64,000 bases of DNA from Salinisphaera sp049568105 (GTDB taxonomy: Bacteria; Pseudomonadota; Gammaproteobacteria; Nevskiales; Salinisphaeraceae): positions 930,001 to 994,000 of the forward strand of contig NZ_CP145335.1 in NCBI RefSeq assembly GCF_049568105.1, in the 5' to 3' direction. Each line of letters opens with the position of its first letter. Position 1 is the first letter of the stretch. The notes beneath the pieces are model-generated. The model worked only from the letters and a program-made list of their open reading frames with translations, ran no database searches and was not told the origin of the DNA. A program made the position numbers and the translations under genes. This document shows positions 48,756 through 57,869 of the stretch, in pieces.

Positions 48756-50972
48756 TCAGCGCCTGCCGATGGCCAGGTTGCTGTCGAGGATCTTCGGAGT
48801 CACGAAGATCAGCAACTCCTGTTTATCGCGCTGGCGGGAATGGCTTTTGAACAGGGCACCGAGCAGGGGGATCTTGCGTATGAACGGTACGCCGTCCGTT
48901 TCGTCGCGATTGGTCTGCTCGAAAATGCCGCCCAGCACGACGGTATCGCCGTTGTCGACCAGGACCTGGGTGGTCAAGCTGCGGGTGTCGATCGAGGGCA
49001 CCGAGCCGCCCTCGGAGGTCGGCACGTATTCGCCGACCGAATCCTGGGTAACGTTGAGATTCATGATCACTTTCTTGTTCGGCGTGATCTTGGGGGTGAC
49101 GTTCAGGCCCAGCACGGCTTTTTTGAACTCGACGCTGGTGCCCTGGTCGCTGCCTTCGCTGCCCGACTGGTAGGGGATCTCGCGACCCTGCTCGATATTA
49201 GCTTCCTGGCCGTCGGCGGTAATGATGCGCGGCGAGGAAATGATCTCGCCGTTGTTTTCCGACTCCATGGCCGATAGCTCCAGGTTCAGGCTGAACGTAT
49301 CGGAGATGATGCTGGTCGACAGCACGCTGGTGGCATCGGTGGCCGGCAGGCTGACGGCATAGCCGCGGTTGTTGGCGTTGTAATTGAAGTCGTCGGACAG
49401 GGCGTTGTTCAAATTGGAATTGTCCACGCCGGTCTGGGACACGCCGAGATTGCGAGAGAAATCGCGGTTGGCCACGACGATGCGCGACTCGATCAGTACC
49501 TGCCGAACCGGGATGTCTAGCCGATTGATGAGGTCGCGGACCTGATCGATCTTGCCTTGCGTATCGGTGAGCAACAGGCTGTTGGTGCGATCGTCGACAG
49601 TCACATGGCCGCGTGGCGACAACAGCGAATGTTGGTCGACATCGCTGTTGCTGATCACCGAGGAGCTGCGCTGATTGGCGGTGGCGATCTGCGACAGGGC
49701 GGCATCGACATAACCGCTCGTGCGATCGCTATTGGGCGACGGTGTAAAGGTTTTGGTGGTCGTACGCGAGTCGGACTGCAGAATATTGGCGATGTCGGCC
49801 GCATTCGCGTAGTTGATCTGAATGATCTCGGAATGCAGCGGCGCCAGTTCCTGGCTTGCGGCTCGTGCCTTGGCCTTGGCCTGTTCGCGGCTGGCGATTT
49901 CAGTCAGTGGGGCGACCGTGATGACGTTATTGCTGTGGGTCATGCCCAGACCCTTGGCATCGAGAATGATATCCAGCGCCTGATCCCAGGGGACGTCTTC
50001 GAGTTGTAGCGCGATGGTGCCGGAGACGCTATCCGAAACCACCATGTTCACATTGGCGACATCGGCGATGATCTGAAGCACCGAGCGGATCGGAATATTT
50101 TGGAACGACAACGAGATCTGCTTACCGTCGTACTGCGGATGCGTCTGCTGCTGTTGTTGTTTTTCGGTCTCGGACAGCGGCTGCAGTTCGATATAGAGCT
50201 GATTCCCGGTCTGGTAGGCCAGCCGCTGAAACGGGATATTGGGTTCGGGAGTGATCACCAGACGGGTATCGCCACCCGAGGACAGGGCATCGATGGTTTG
50301 GACAGGGGTCGCGAAATCGGTCACGTCCAGGCGTTTTTTCAGCCTGGACGGTAGCTCTATGCCCGGCAATCGGGCCACGATCTGGCCGTTCGCGCGGCTG
50401 ATGTCGACCGGGGCATTGCTGCCGTCGAGCGATACGGCGATCCGGCCCGTGCCCTGGCTGCCACGGCGGAAATCGATGTTGCGAATCGTGCGTGCCGGGC
50501 CGTGCCTGGCTGTAGCGCTCGAGCCCGAGGCGCCGGGTTGGGCTGCGGGAGCGCGCTGGCCGGTACGGCTGCCACCAATGGTGACGACCATCTCATTGGC
50601 CCGGCGCTGGATATCGTAGGCCGTCATTTGGGTGAGCTCGATCACCACCCGGGTCTTATCGTTGCCGGCTGCGGCCGTTACGGCTTCGACCGGGCCTTCG
50701 CCGATACGCTGATAGCGCTGGTCCAGCCCCAATGTCGTATCGGGCAGGTCGATCGATAGCCGCGCCGGGTTGTCGACCGTGAACACCGAGGGCGCCGGCG
50801 CCGGCCCCGATAGATGCAAGCGCAGCCTGACTTGCCCGCTGCCCATGGCCGCAGTATCGATCGAGGTCAGTGCCGGCCCGGCATAGGCGATGCCGGTGGA
50901 TAACAATACGCCGCACCAAACAGCCACGGTCTGGAACAACACAAAGCGGAGCAGGGGCGTCATGGCTTTCAT
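48756..50972 (-). CDS. pilQ: type IV pilus secretin
   Basis: A 738-residue outer-membrane secretin that forms the pore for the pilus fibre. A signal peptide of about 31 residues (LLSTGIAYA at its end) precedes AMIN domains that bind peptidoglycan (LSIDLPDTTLGLDQ region and a second copy). A secretin/TonB short N-terminal domain (ISLSFQNIPIRSVLQIIADV) and an N1 domain follow. The C-terminal secretin core starts near VRQVLIESRIVVANRDFSRN and ends with VPFIRKIPLLGALFKSHSRQ. Its start overlaps pilP by 4 bp (ATGA). Confidence 0.95.
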   Translation of the reverse strand: MKAMTPLLRFVLFQTVAVWCGVLLSTGIAYAGPALTSIDTAAMGSGQVRLRLHLSGPAPAPSVFTVDNPARLSIDLPDTTLGLDQRYQRIGEGPVEAVTAAAGNDKTRVVIELTQMTAYDIQRRANEMVVTIGGSRTGQRAPAAQPGASGSSATARHGPARTIRNIDFRRGSQGTGRIAVSLDGSNAPVDISRANGQIVARLPGIELPSRLKKRLDVTDFATPVQTIDALSSGGDTRLVITPEPNIPFQRLAYQTGNQLYIELQPLSETEKQQQQQTHPQYDGKQISLSFQNIPIRSVLQIIADVANVNMVVSDSVSGTIALQLEDVPWDQALDIILDAKGLGMTHSNNVITVAPLTEIASREQAKAKARAASQELAPLHSEIIQINYANAADIANILQSDSRTTTKTFTPSPNSDRTSGYVDAALSQIATANQRSSSVISNSDVDQHSLLSPRGHVTVDDRTNSLLLTDTQGKIDQVRDLINRLDIPVRQVLIESRIVVANRDFSRNLGVSQTGVDNSNLNNALSDDFNYNANNRGYAVSLPATDATSVLSTSIISDTFSLNLELSAMESENNGEIISSPRIITADGQEANIEQGREIPYQSGSEGSDQGTSVEFKKAVLGLNVTPKITPNKKVIMNLNVTQDSVGEYVPTSEGGSVPSIDTRSLTTQVLVDNGDTVVLGGIFEQTNRDETDGVPFIRKIPLLGALFKSHSRQRDKQELLIFVTPKILDSNLAIGRR

Positions 50973-51508
50973 CTTGACTCGCTGTCTCGGGTCGCGGGCG
51001 CCAGAGCCGCACCGCGTTTGACGTAGCCGCCGTTACCGTCGGGTACGATCTCGGTCAGCGTCAGTCCGTTCGCGCCGATCGCGTCGATGCGACCGTAGTG
51101 GCGCCCTAGATGCATGCCGGCGGCTACGCGATGGACGACCTGGTCGGGGGCCGAGATCAGGGCGTAAGTGGTGCCGGCCATCGAGATTGTGCCGACCATC
51201 TGCAGGGCATCCAGCGGGAACTGTTCGAGCGGATCGAGCGCCCGGTTCAAATTCGGCCGAATGCCGTTGTCGCGGCTGTGCTGATCGGCGTGGGGCGCAA
51301 CGAACGGGGATCGTCGTCCGGCCGGTTGGTAGCTGGCGGGTTGATAGCTTGCGATCTCGGGCATCGGGTCGATCGGCTGTGGTTTGCGGGCGTCGATGTG
51401 CGCGACATAGGCGTGCAAGTCGTCGGTATCCGAGCCGCAGGCCACCAAGCTCAGGCAAAGCCCGCACAGGATCAAAGCGCGACTCGCATAGTAGGCCGGC
51501 GCGATCAC
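50969..51508 (-). CDS. pilP: type IV pilus assembly lipoprotein PilP
   Basis: A 179-residue lipoprotein that links the PilMNO inner-membrane complex to the PilQ secretin. The lipobox is LSLVAC, with the lipidated cysteine near residue 24. The C-terminal beta domain (LEQFPLDALQMVGTI, then a region ending GRIDAIGANGLTLTEIVPDG) is typical of PilP. ATGA overlaps join it to pilO upstream and pilQ downstream. Confidence 0.92.
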   Translation of the reverse strand: MIAPAYYASRALILCGLCLSLVACGSDTDDLHAYVAHIDARKPQPIDPMPEIASYQPASYQPAGRRSPFVAPHADQHSRDNGIRPNLNRALDPLEQFPLDALQMVGTISMAGTTYALISAPDQVVHRVAAGMHLGRHYGRIDAIGANGLTLTEIVPDGNGGYVKRGAALAPATRDSESR

Positions 51509-52152
51509 GGCCCGGCCTCGGCGCTGTCGTGGGTGCCGAGATAGCGATAGGTGCTGGCGGTCAGGCTCATGCGTAGCAGGCCAGGGCTTGAAGCATCGGT
51601 TGGCTGCGGCGAGCCGGGGCGAACCGATTCGATATGGACGTCGCTGATCGTCACGATGCGTGGCAGGGCGGCGACATCGGAGACGAACTGGCCGAAGTCG
51701 TGGAAATCGCCGGTCACGATCAGTGCGTTGGGCAGCACGGCATAGAAATCTTTTTGGATTTCAGGTTTCGGCTTGAACAGCTCTTCGTCCAGCCCGTTTT
51801 CCGAGCGGGTCTGGGAAATATCGCGCAGCAGCGAGGGGACCTCAGTCCTGCTCGGCAGCTGGGCCAACAGATTACCGAACTCGGCGCGCATCGCATCCAA
51901 CTGGTCGCGATAGGCATCCAGGTTGGTAACCAGATGCTGTTTGATCTTATAGGTCTGCTTGAGTTGACTTTCCTGGCGGCGGGCATCGGCCAGCGCATCG
52001 CGTTTTGGCAGGACGAAGTACCAAGCCGCGATCAGCATGATCACCAGCGACACTACCGAAATCGCCAGACCATAAGCCCAGGTCGGCCAGCTGCCGATAT
52101 TGTTCTGATCGAGACTGCGCAGCTCGTCGATGTATTCGCCAAGCGCTCTCAT
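51505..52152 (-). CDS. pilO: type IV pilus assembly protein PilO
   Basis: A 215-residue inner-membrane protein that dimerises with PilN. One membrane helix is at about residues 27-48 (GLAISVVSLVIMLIAAWYFV), followed by a coiled coil and a periplasmic ferredoxin-like fold. The segment SLLRDISQTRSENGLDEELF is a PilO hallmark. It overlaps pilN and pilP by 4 bp each. Confidence 0.92.
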   Translation of the reverse strand: MRALGEYIDELRSLDQNNIGSWPTWAYGLAISVVSLVIMLIAAWYFVLPKRDALADARRQESQLKQTYKIKQHLVTNLDAYRDQLDAMRAEFGNLLAQLPSRTEVPSLLRDISQTRSENGLDEELFKPKPEIQKDFYAVLPNALIVTGDFHDFGQFVSDVAALPRIVTISDVHIESVRPGSPQPTDASSPGLLRMSLTASTYRYLGTHDSAEAGP

Positions 52153-52754
52153 GTCGGGGGCCTGCTGGCCGGCGCAGCGGTCGCCTGTGTCGTGCGCGAG
52201 TCGGGCGAGCTGCTATCGACCTTGAGCGTGAAATCGGCCCGCCGTCGGCCATTGCGGTCATCGCGCTTGATCACGATCAGCCGCGGATTGGTGAACCACG
52301 GTGATTGGTCGAGATTGGTCATGTACTGCGATACGCGTGCATTGGACTCGGCCACGCCATCTAGGGTCGTGGTGTCGCCGTTTTGATCGAGCGAGATGAG
52401 ATAGACCCCGTCTGGGACGCTGGCGGCGAGTTGGTCGAAATAATGCACGATCGCCGAACGCGAATGCTGTAGCTCGCCAATCACCTGCATGCGGTTGACC
52501 AGATTCTGCCGGGTCTGTTTGAGCTCGCGGATCTCGGTCAGGTGCTGTTCGGCCTTGCTGATCTGTTGTTGCAGATAGCGGTTGCGGGTCTGTTGGGCAT
52601 CGAGTAGATGGCCGTAATAGAGCACGGGCAGCACGCCGACCACTACGATCGTGGCGATGGCAGCGCCCACCAGTTGGGCGATGAACCGCTTGCGCTTGTA
52701 TTCGCGTTCGGCGGCCCGCCAGTCGAGCAGGTTGATGCGTAGCGCCAAGCTCAT
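52149..52754 (-). CDS. pilN: type IV pilus assembly protein PilN
   Basis: A 201-residue inner-membrane protein whose short cytoplasmic N-terminus (RINLLDWRAAEREYKRKRF) contains the PilM-binding INLL motif. One helix follows at about residues 25-46, then a coiled coil and a periplasmic domain. It overlaps pilM and pilO by 4 bp each. Confidence 0.93.
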   Translation of the reverse strand: MSLALRINLLDWRAAEREYKRKRFIAQLVGAAIATIVVVGVLPVLYYGHLLDAQQTRNRYLQQQISKAEQHLTEIRELKQTRQNLVNRMQVIGELQHSRSAIVHYFDQLAASVPDGVYLISLDQNGDTTTLDGVAESNARVSQYMTNLDQSPWFTNPRLIVIKRDDRNGRRRADFTLKVDSSSPDSRTTQATAAPASRPPT

Positions 52755-53833
52755 GCCACGCCCCGCAGCGCCAGTCCGGCTACGACCATTAAGGTAGGCG
52801 CATCGGTGCCGACATGATTACGCCGGGCAGCGGTACTGGCGAGCATGCCGTCCAGCGGATTGCCGAGCGTGAACGACCAGGGCAGATAGGGCGTCAATGC
52901 CTCGTCCAGGCCGGGAAACAAGGTGGGATCGCCGGCGATGACGACATGGTCGATCGATTCATCGCTGCCCGCGGCCGCCGATTGGTAGAACGACAGCATC
53001 CGATCGATTTGGATCGCCAGGCTTTCGGCGAAAACGCGCAGGTCGGCCGCGATGTCCTGGGCGCTGAGTTCGCCGGAATAGATCTTGGCGCGCAGGACGT
53101 CGAAATCGGTCAGTTCGTGGCGCTGGATGAGTTGCTGGGTGAGCTTGTTGCCGCCGAAGCGGAATTCCCGGGTATACACACTCTGGCCGTCGCGCTGGAT
53201 AGTGAGTCTGGTGTGTTCCGGTCCGACATCGAAAACGGCAAGATTATGATCGATACCGAGCGCCGGCAGCTGTCCGGATAGCAGCCGGCAGGCGTTGCGC
53301 AGGGCGTATTCCTCGACGTCGACCACATGCACCCGCATATGCGCCATTTCCAGTGCTGCCGTACGCATCTCGATATCGTCGCGCCGGCAGGCGACCAACA
53401 AGACCCGGTTGAAGCGCGGACTGTCGGCATCGGCGCCCAGCACCTGGAAATCGAGGCTCACTTCTTCGATCGGATGCGGAATATGATGCTCGGCATCGAA
53501 CAAGATCTGTTGCTCGAGCTCGGTATCGTCCAGCCCGGCCGGCATGAGGATGGTCTTACTGAACACAGAAGGCCCGGATACTGCGATTACGGCATCTCGA
53601 GTGCGGCTGCCGCTGCGCTCGAGCGCGCGCAGAATGGTCCGAGCGACCGCCTTCGGATCGACGATCTGAAAATTGTTGACGGCGTGCTGGGGCATGGCCT
53701 CACTGGCATAGGCCAGTACCCGATAGCCGTCGCCGGCTCGGTCCAGCTCTAGTAGTTTGACGCGGGTCGCGCCGATATCGACCCCCATCAGCGAGCGCGG
53801 CTCGCGACGCAATAGACTGAGTAGTTGCCCCAT
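52751..53833 (-). CDS. pilM: type IV pilus assembly ATPase-like protein PilM
   Basis: A 360-residue actin-like cytoplasmic protein that binds the PilN N-terminus. Nucleotide-site motifs are LMGVDIGATRVKLLEL at the start and LAVFDVGPEHTRLTI in the middle, and HVVIAGDPTLFPGLDEAL lies near the end. The start at 53833 (MGQLLSLLRREPRSL) is preferred to 53893 because PilM proteins start shortly before the first phosphate motif. It is the first gene of pilMNOPQ, and it is divergent from the PBP1A gene. Confidence 0.93.
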   Translation of the reverse strand: MGQLLSLLRREPRSLMGVDIGATRVKLLELDRAGDGYRVLAYASEAMPQHAVNNFQIVDPKAVARTILRALERSGSRTRDAVIAVSGPSVFSKTILMPAGLDDTELEQQILFDAEHHIPHPIEEVSLDFQVLGADADSPRFNRVLLVACRRDDIEMRTAALEMAHMRVHVVDVEEYALRNACRLLSGQLPALGIDHNLAVFDVGPEHTRLTIQRDGQSVYTREFRFGGNKLTQQLIQRHELTDFDVLRAKIYSGELSAQDIAADLRVFAESLAIQIDRMLSFYQSAAAGSDESIDHVVIAGDPTLFPGLDEALTPYLPWSFTLGNPLDGMLASTAARRNHVGTDAPTLMVVAGLALRGVA

Positions 53834-54055
53834 TGATTCGATCCGGCGTGGGTCCGCCGCCGTAGGCGCGGACCGTCGCTTCGAAGCCCCCAAGTCCGCA
53901 CTATACCTGACGCGTTACGTCAGACAATCTATGGAATAGAGGGCAAAAACACCCATTTACGGCAGCTTGAAAATTACGCGTGCGACATTCTTATCCTTGC
54001 GTCGGTATGATGCGTAGCTTCGAGCGAATGCAATGCACGACGCGCAGGGATGGCG

Positions 54056-56449
54056 ATGTCGATGAAAAAAGGATCGCGCGGCGTCCGGATCTTAGTAGTT
54101 CTGTTGGCCGGGCTGTTGTCGGCTGCCACCCTGGCAGTCTGTGTCGTGGCGGGGGTCTATCTGTATTTTGGCCCCCAGCTTCCGGAAGCCGGAGATATCG
54201 GCGAAACCCAGCTCCATGAGCCGCTGCGCATCTATACCGCCGATCATAAGCTGATCGGCGAGTTCGGTACCGAGCGCCGTTTGCCGGTCACCTACGACCA
54301 GATTCCCCAGCAACAGGTGAATGCGTTCGTGGCCGCCGAGGACGATCGGTTCTGGCAGCATCCTGGCGTCGACTATCAAGGGCTGACGCGGGCCGTGGTC
54401 CATCTGGTTACCACTGGGCGCAAGACCCAGGGCGGCTCGACGATCACCATGCAGCTCGCGCGCAATATGTATCTGACGCGCGATCGCACCTATACCCGCA
54501 AGATCAAGGAAATGATCTTGGCGCTGCGGCTGGAGTCGAAGCTGACCAAGAAGCAGATCCTGGAGCTGTATCTCAACAAGATCTACCTCGGTCAGCGGGC
54601 CTATGGCGCCGGGGCGGCGGCCAAGGTCTACTACGGCAAGTCGCTGAGCCAGCTCAATCTGCCGCAGGCCGCGATGTTGGCAGGGCTGCCCAAGGCGCCG
54701 TCTGCGTTCAATCCGATCGCCAACCCGACCCGGGCCAAGCAACGTCGCAACTACGTGCTGCGGCGGATGCATGCGCTGGGCTATATCGACGATGCTGCCT
54801 GGAAGTCGGCCCGCAACGCTCCGGTGAGTGCGGGCGAGACCTCCGGCGAGAAGAACCCGGTACGCTACGACGCTCGCTATATCGCCGAGATGGTGCGCCA
54901 GGACATGGTCGCCCGCTACGGCGACCAAGCCTATACCGGTGGTTACAAAGTCATCACGACGTTGCACAGCAAGCGCCAGCGCGCCGCCGATCGGGCCTTG
55001 CGCAAGGATTTGCTGGCCTACGATTCCCGACATGCCTGGCATGGTCCAGAAAAAACGCTCGATAGCGCCACCGTCGACGACAAGAAAGCATTGCAGGATC
55101 AGCTAGACGATATGGGCCGGCGTGGTGGTCTGGTACCGGCCGTGGTGCTGTCGACCGATGGACAGCACATTACGCTGGCCACAGCCCAGTATGGCGAAGT
55201 ACAGATCGGCGCCAGCCAGATCCCTTGGCTGCACGGCAAAAAACAGGCCGATTCCCTGGTCGATAAGGGCGATGTCGTCCGCTTGGCTTATACCGGCTCC
55301 GAGGATAAGTCCAAACAATGGACGCTGGCCGAGGTGCCCAAGGTACAGGGGGCCCTGGTCGCCATGAATCCGCGTACCGGGGGGATTGAAGCCCTGGTCG
55401 GCGGCTTTGATTTCCGGCTGTCCAAATTCAATCGCGCCGTGCAGGCCCGCCGCCAGCCCGGATCCTCGTTCAAGCCGTTCCTGTATTCCGCGGCCCTGGC
55501 CAATGGCTTTACCGCGGCGACCATCGTCAACGACGCCCCCGTGGTCTACGACTCGCCGGGGCTGGATAATTCGTGGCGGCCCCAGAACTACTCGGGCAAG
55601 ATTTTTGGCCCGACACGGCTGCGTGAAGGTCTGGTGCATTCGCGCAATCTCGTATCCATCCGAGTGCTGCGCCGAATCGGTGTCGGCAATGCCATCAACT
55701 ACATCAGCAAGTTCGGTTTGCCCAAAAACCAGATGCCGCACGATCTGTCGCTGGCGCTTGGTAGTGCGACTTTTTCGCCGCTGCAGATGGCAACGGCCTT
55801 TTCCGTGCTGGCTAACGAAGGCTTCGAGATCAAGCCGTATTACATCAGCCAGATCACCGACGGCCGGGGCAACGAAGTATTCAAGGCCAAGCCCAGGGTA
55901 GCTTGCGAGCAAGTCATGGATTGCACCGCATTGCAACAGACCCATGGCGCCGACAGCGAGGCTCGCCTGGCGCCCCAGGTGATCGATGCCGATAATGCCT
56001 ATATCGTGGGCGATATGATGCGCGATGTGATCAAACACGGGACCGGGCGGGGCGCGCTCAAGCTCGGCCGCAAGGATCTATCGGGTAAAACGGGGACCAC
56101 GAACAACCAGATCGACGCTTGGTTCTCGGGCTTCAATGCCCATCTGGTCACCGTGACCTGGGTCGGCTTCGATAAACTCAAGCCCATGGGGCATGCTGAG
56201 ACCGGGGCGCATGCAGCGCTGCCCATGTGGGTAGACTTCATGGGGACAGCCCTGTCCGGCATGCCCGAGGCCATGCCGCCCAAGCCGGAGGACATCGAAA
56301 CCGTCAACATCGATTCCAAGACCGGGCAGCGAGCGCTGAATGGCGGCGGTATTCCCGAAATCTTCCGCAAAGGGCAGGCGCCTACGGTCGAGGAGGCGCG
56401 GCATTCCGGCAAGCATGACTCGACCAACGAGGTTCAACAGCTTTTCTAA
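54056..56449 (+). CDS. mrcA: penicillin-binding protein 1A
   Basis: A 797-residue bifunctional peptidoglycan synthase anchored by one N-terminal helix (ILVVLLAGLLSAATLAVC). The GT51 glycosyltransferase shows AAEDDRFWQHPGVDYQGL and TQGGSTITMQLARNMYL. The transpeptidase domain has its catalytic serine in PGSSFKPFLYSAAL, SRN in VHSRNLVSI, and KTG in LSGKTGTTNNQ. The start at 54056 has AGGGA 5 bp upstream; ATGs at 54050 and 54062 are in frame. It is divergent from pilM, the usual gammaproteobacterial arrangement. Confidence 0.95.
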   Translation: MSMKKGSRGVRILVVLLAGLLSAATLAVCVVAGVYLYFGPQLPEAGDIGETQLHEPLRIYTADHKLIGEFGTERRLPVTYDQIPQQQVNAFVAAEDDRFWQHPGVDYQGLTRAVVHLVTTGRKTQGGSTITMQLARNMYLTRDRTYTRKIKEMILALRLESKLTKKQILELYLNKIYLGQRAYGAGAAAKVYYGKSLSQLNLPQAAMLAGLPKAPSAFNPIANPTRAKQRRNYVLRRMHALGYIDDAAWKSARNAPVSAGETSGEKNPVRYDARYIAEMVRQDMVARYGDQAYTGGYKVITTLHSKRQRAADRALRKDLLAYDSRHAWHGPEKTLDSATVDDKKALQDQLDDMGRRGGLVPAVVLSTDGQHITLATAQYGEVQIGASQIPWLHGKKQADSLVDKGDVVRLAYTGSEDKSKQWTLAEVPKVQGALVAMNPRTGGIEALVGGFDFRLSKFNRAVQARRQPGSSFKPFLYSAALANGFTAATIVNDAPVVYDSPGLDNSWRPQNYSGKIFGPTRLREGLVHSRNLVSIRVLRRIGVGNAINYISKFGLPKNQMPHDLSLALGSATFSPLQMATAFSVLANEGFEIKPYYISQITDGRGNEVFKAKPRVACEQVMDCTALQQTHGADSEARLAPQVIDADNAYIVGDMMRDVIKHGTGRGALKLGRKDLSGKTGTTNNQIDAWFSGFNAHLVTVTWVGFDKLKPMGHAETGAHAALPMWVDFMGTALSGMPEAMPPKPEDIETVNIDSKTGQRALNGGGIPEIFRKGQAPTVEEARHSGKHDSTNEVQQLF

Positions 56450-56498
56450 CGCCGTGGCCGACAGGCCGCAGCGTCGGCAGCAGCCAATGGAGGCGATC

Positions 56499-57131
56499 AT
56501 GGCCAGTGCCCGCAAGCAAACCGCCCAGCGTCAACAACTGGCGCAAGTGGCCGCGCGCCTGATGGCCGAGCAGGGCATTCGTGATTTCCGGGTCGCCAAA
56601 CAGAAGGCCGCCCAGCAGCTGGGTATCGATGTTCGCCAGTCGATCCTGCCCAAAAACAGCGAGATTGAAGCCGCGCTCGGCGAATATCAGCGTCTGTTTT
56701 CAGGCGAGGAGCAGCCAGGAGAACTGGCGGATATGCGCCGGGCGGCCCTGTCGGCGATGCGCATGATGGCGGATTTCAAGCCGCGCCTGGTCGGCGATGT
56801 GCTATCCGGGCTGGCCAACGCCCATTCGGATATCCAGCTGCATGTATTCGCCGAGCATTCGGAAAGCTTTGATCTGTTCCTGGACAGTCGGGGGATCCCC
56901 TTCGAAATCGTGGAGCGACGCTGTCGTTTTTCCGAGGGGCATCGCTTCTACCCGGCGTTCCGGTTCGTCGCCGGCGAGCATCGTTTTGAGGCGACTCTGT
57001 TTGCCGATACAGAAATCCGTGAAGCGCCGCGCAGCCTGGTCGACGGCTCGCCCATGGACCGCGCCAATGCCAATCGCGTAGCCCAGTTGATCGCCGACGC
57101 TGAACTCGAGGATCGGCTGGCGAGTCTTTGA
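56499..57131 (+). CDS. conserved protein of unknown function
   Basis: A 210-residue cytoplasmic protein with no signal peptide or membrane helix. The N-terminal helical half (LAQVAARLMAEQGIRDFRVA, then KQKAAQQLGIDVRQSILPKN) and the C-terminal half (IPFEIVERRCRFSEGHRFYP, then AFRFVAGEHRFEATLFADTE) look like a conserved gammaproteobacterial hypothetical family, with an architecture reminiscent of a minimal nucleotidyltransferase, though no catalytic motif is clear. GGAGG lies just before the ATG at 56499, an excellent ribosome site, so the gene is real. It follows the PBP1A gene by 49 bp. Confidence 0.8.
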   Translation: MASARKQTAQRQQLAQVAARLMAEQGIRDFRVAKQKAAQQLGIDVRQSILPKNSEIEAALGEYQRLFSGEEQPGELADMRRAALSAMRMMADFKPRLVGDVLSGLANAHSDIQLHVFAEHSESFDLFLDSRGIPFEIVERRCRFSEGHRFYPAFRFVAGEHRFEATLFADTEIREAPRSLVDGSPMDRANANRVAQLIADAELEDRLASL

Positions 57132-57380
57132 ACGGCGACTCGTGCGGCAAGCCGGTCTGTTGATTGACATGATCGGCGATAGCGCTATCGAAGACAGGCG
57201 CTGGCCAAGGAATCGAGGCTTGGTAGCAGGAGTTGTTATTGGGCCGTGGTAGCTTGCCAAGGCCAGCTATCGGCCAAGGATTTCGGCTATGAAACAGCGT
57301 TCGGCCAATAGCCAGATGACGACTACCCGCGCACCGTGGTATTACAAAATCGTCAAAGCATTGGTTCGATGAGGGGCACC

Positions 57381-57830
57381 ATGCAGAATTTCGAAACGAT
57401 TCTTCTGGCTTACGATGGCAGCGAGCAGGGGCGAATCGCGCTGCGCCGTAGTCTGCCGCTACTCAGCGCAGGAGAGGTCAAGACGCATTTGTTGGCGGTC
57501 GTGCCGTTGACTGGGGCAGTGGCGGCAGCCGAGGGGTTCTATACGGAAAGCATGTATGAATCCGAGCGGGAGCGCGTGGAGAAGATCCTGGCCGAAGGGG
57601 TCGAGATTCTCAACGGCAAGGGAATCGCTGCCGAGGGCTATCTCCGGGTCGGAGAGCCGGCCCACCAGATCGCCAAGCTTGCGACCGAGTTAGAGGCCGA
57701 TCTAGTGATCGTCGGGCACCAGCGGCGCGGCGTGCTGGCGCGCTGGTGGCAGGGCTCGGTCGGTGCATCGCTTCTGGACCGACTCGATTGCAGCCTGCTG
57801 ATTGCCCAGGATGCCTCGGTCGAAACATGA
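57381..57830 (+). CDS. universal stress protein (UspA family)
   Basis: A 149-residue UspA-fold protein. The N-terminal strand and loop TILLAYDGSEQGRIALRRSL carries the usual Asp that contacts ATP. The C-terminal motif, usually G-x2-G-x9-G-S, reads GHQRRGVLARWWQGS, so the second glycine is arginine and ATP binding may be altered. GAGGGGCACC precedes the ATG at 57381. It is convergent with cysQ, with a hairpin between. Its role is likely stress resistance; the sequence gives nothing more specific. Confidence 0.87.
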   Translation: MQNFETILLAYDGSEQGRIALRRSLPLLSAGEVKTHLLAVVPLTGAVAAAEGFYTESMYESERERVEKILAEGVEILNGKGIAAEGYLRVGEPAHQIAKLATELEADLVIVGHQRRGVLARWWQGSVGASLLDRLDCSLLIAQDASVET

Positions 57831-57833
57831 ATC

Positions 57834-57861
57834 GGCTGCGGCGGTCTGTGCTGCCGCAGCC
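57834..57861. terminator. hairpin between the usp gene and cysQ
   Basis: A 9-bp perfect stem (GGCTGCGGC with GCCGCAGCC, 10-nt loop) 3 bp after the usp stop and 8 bp beyond the end of the convergent cysQ gene. It has no strong T-tract. Confidence 0.55.
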
Positions 57862-57869
57862 ATGGCGTC

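Noticed and set aside
48471..49277. 268-residue + strand frame across the pilQ-aroK gap
   Set aside because: Starts with a hydrophobic stretch, but most of it is antisense to pilQ and no ribosome site is convincing.
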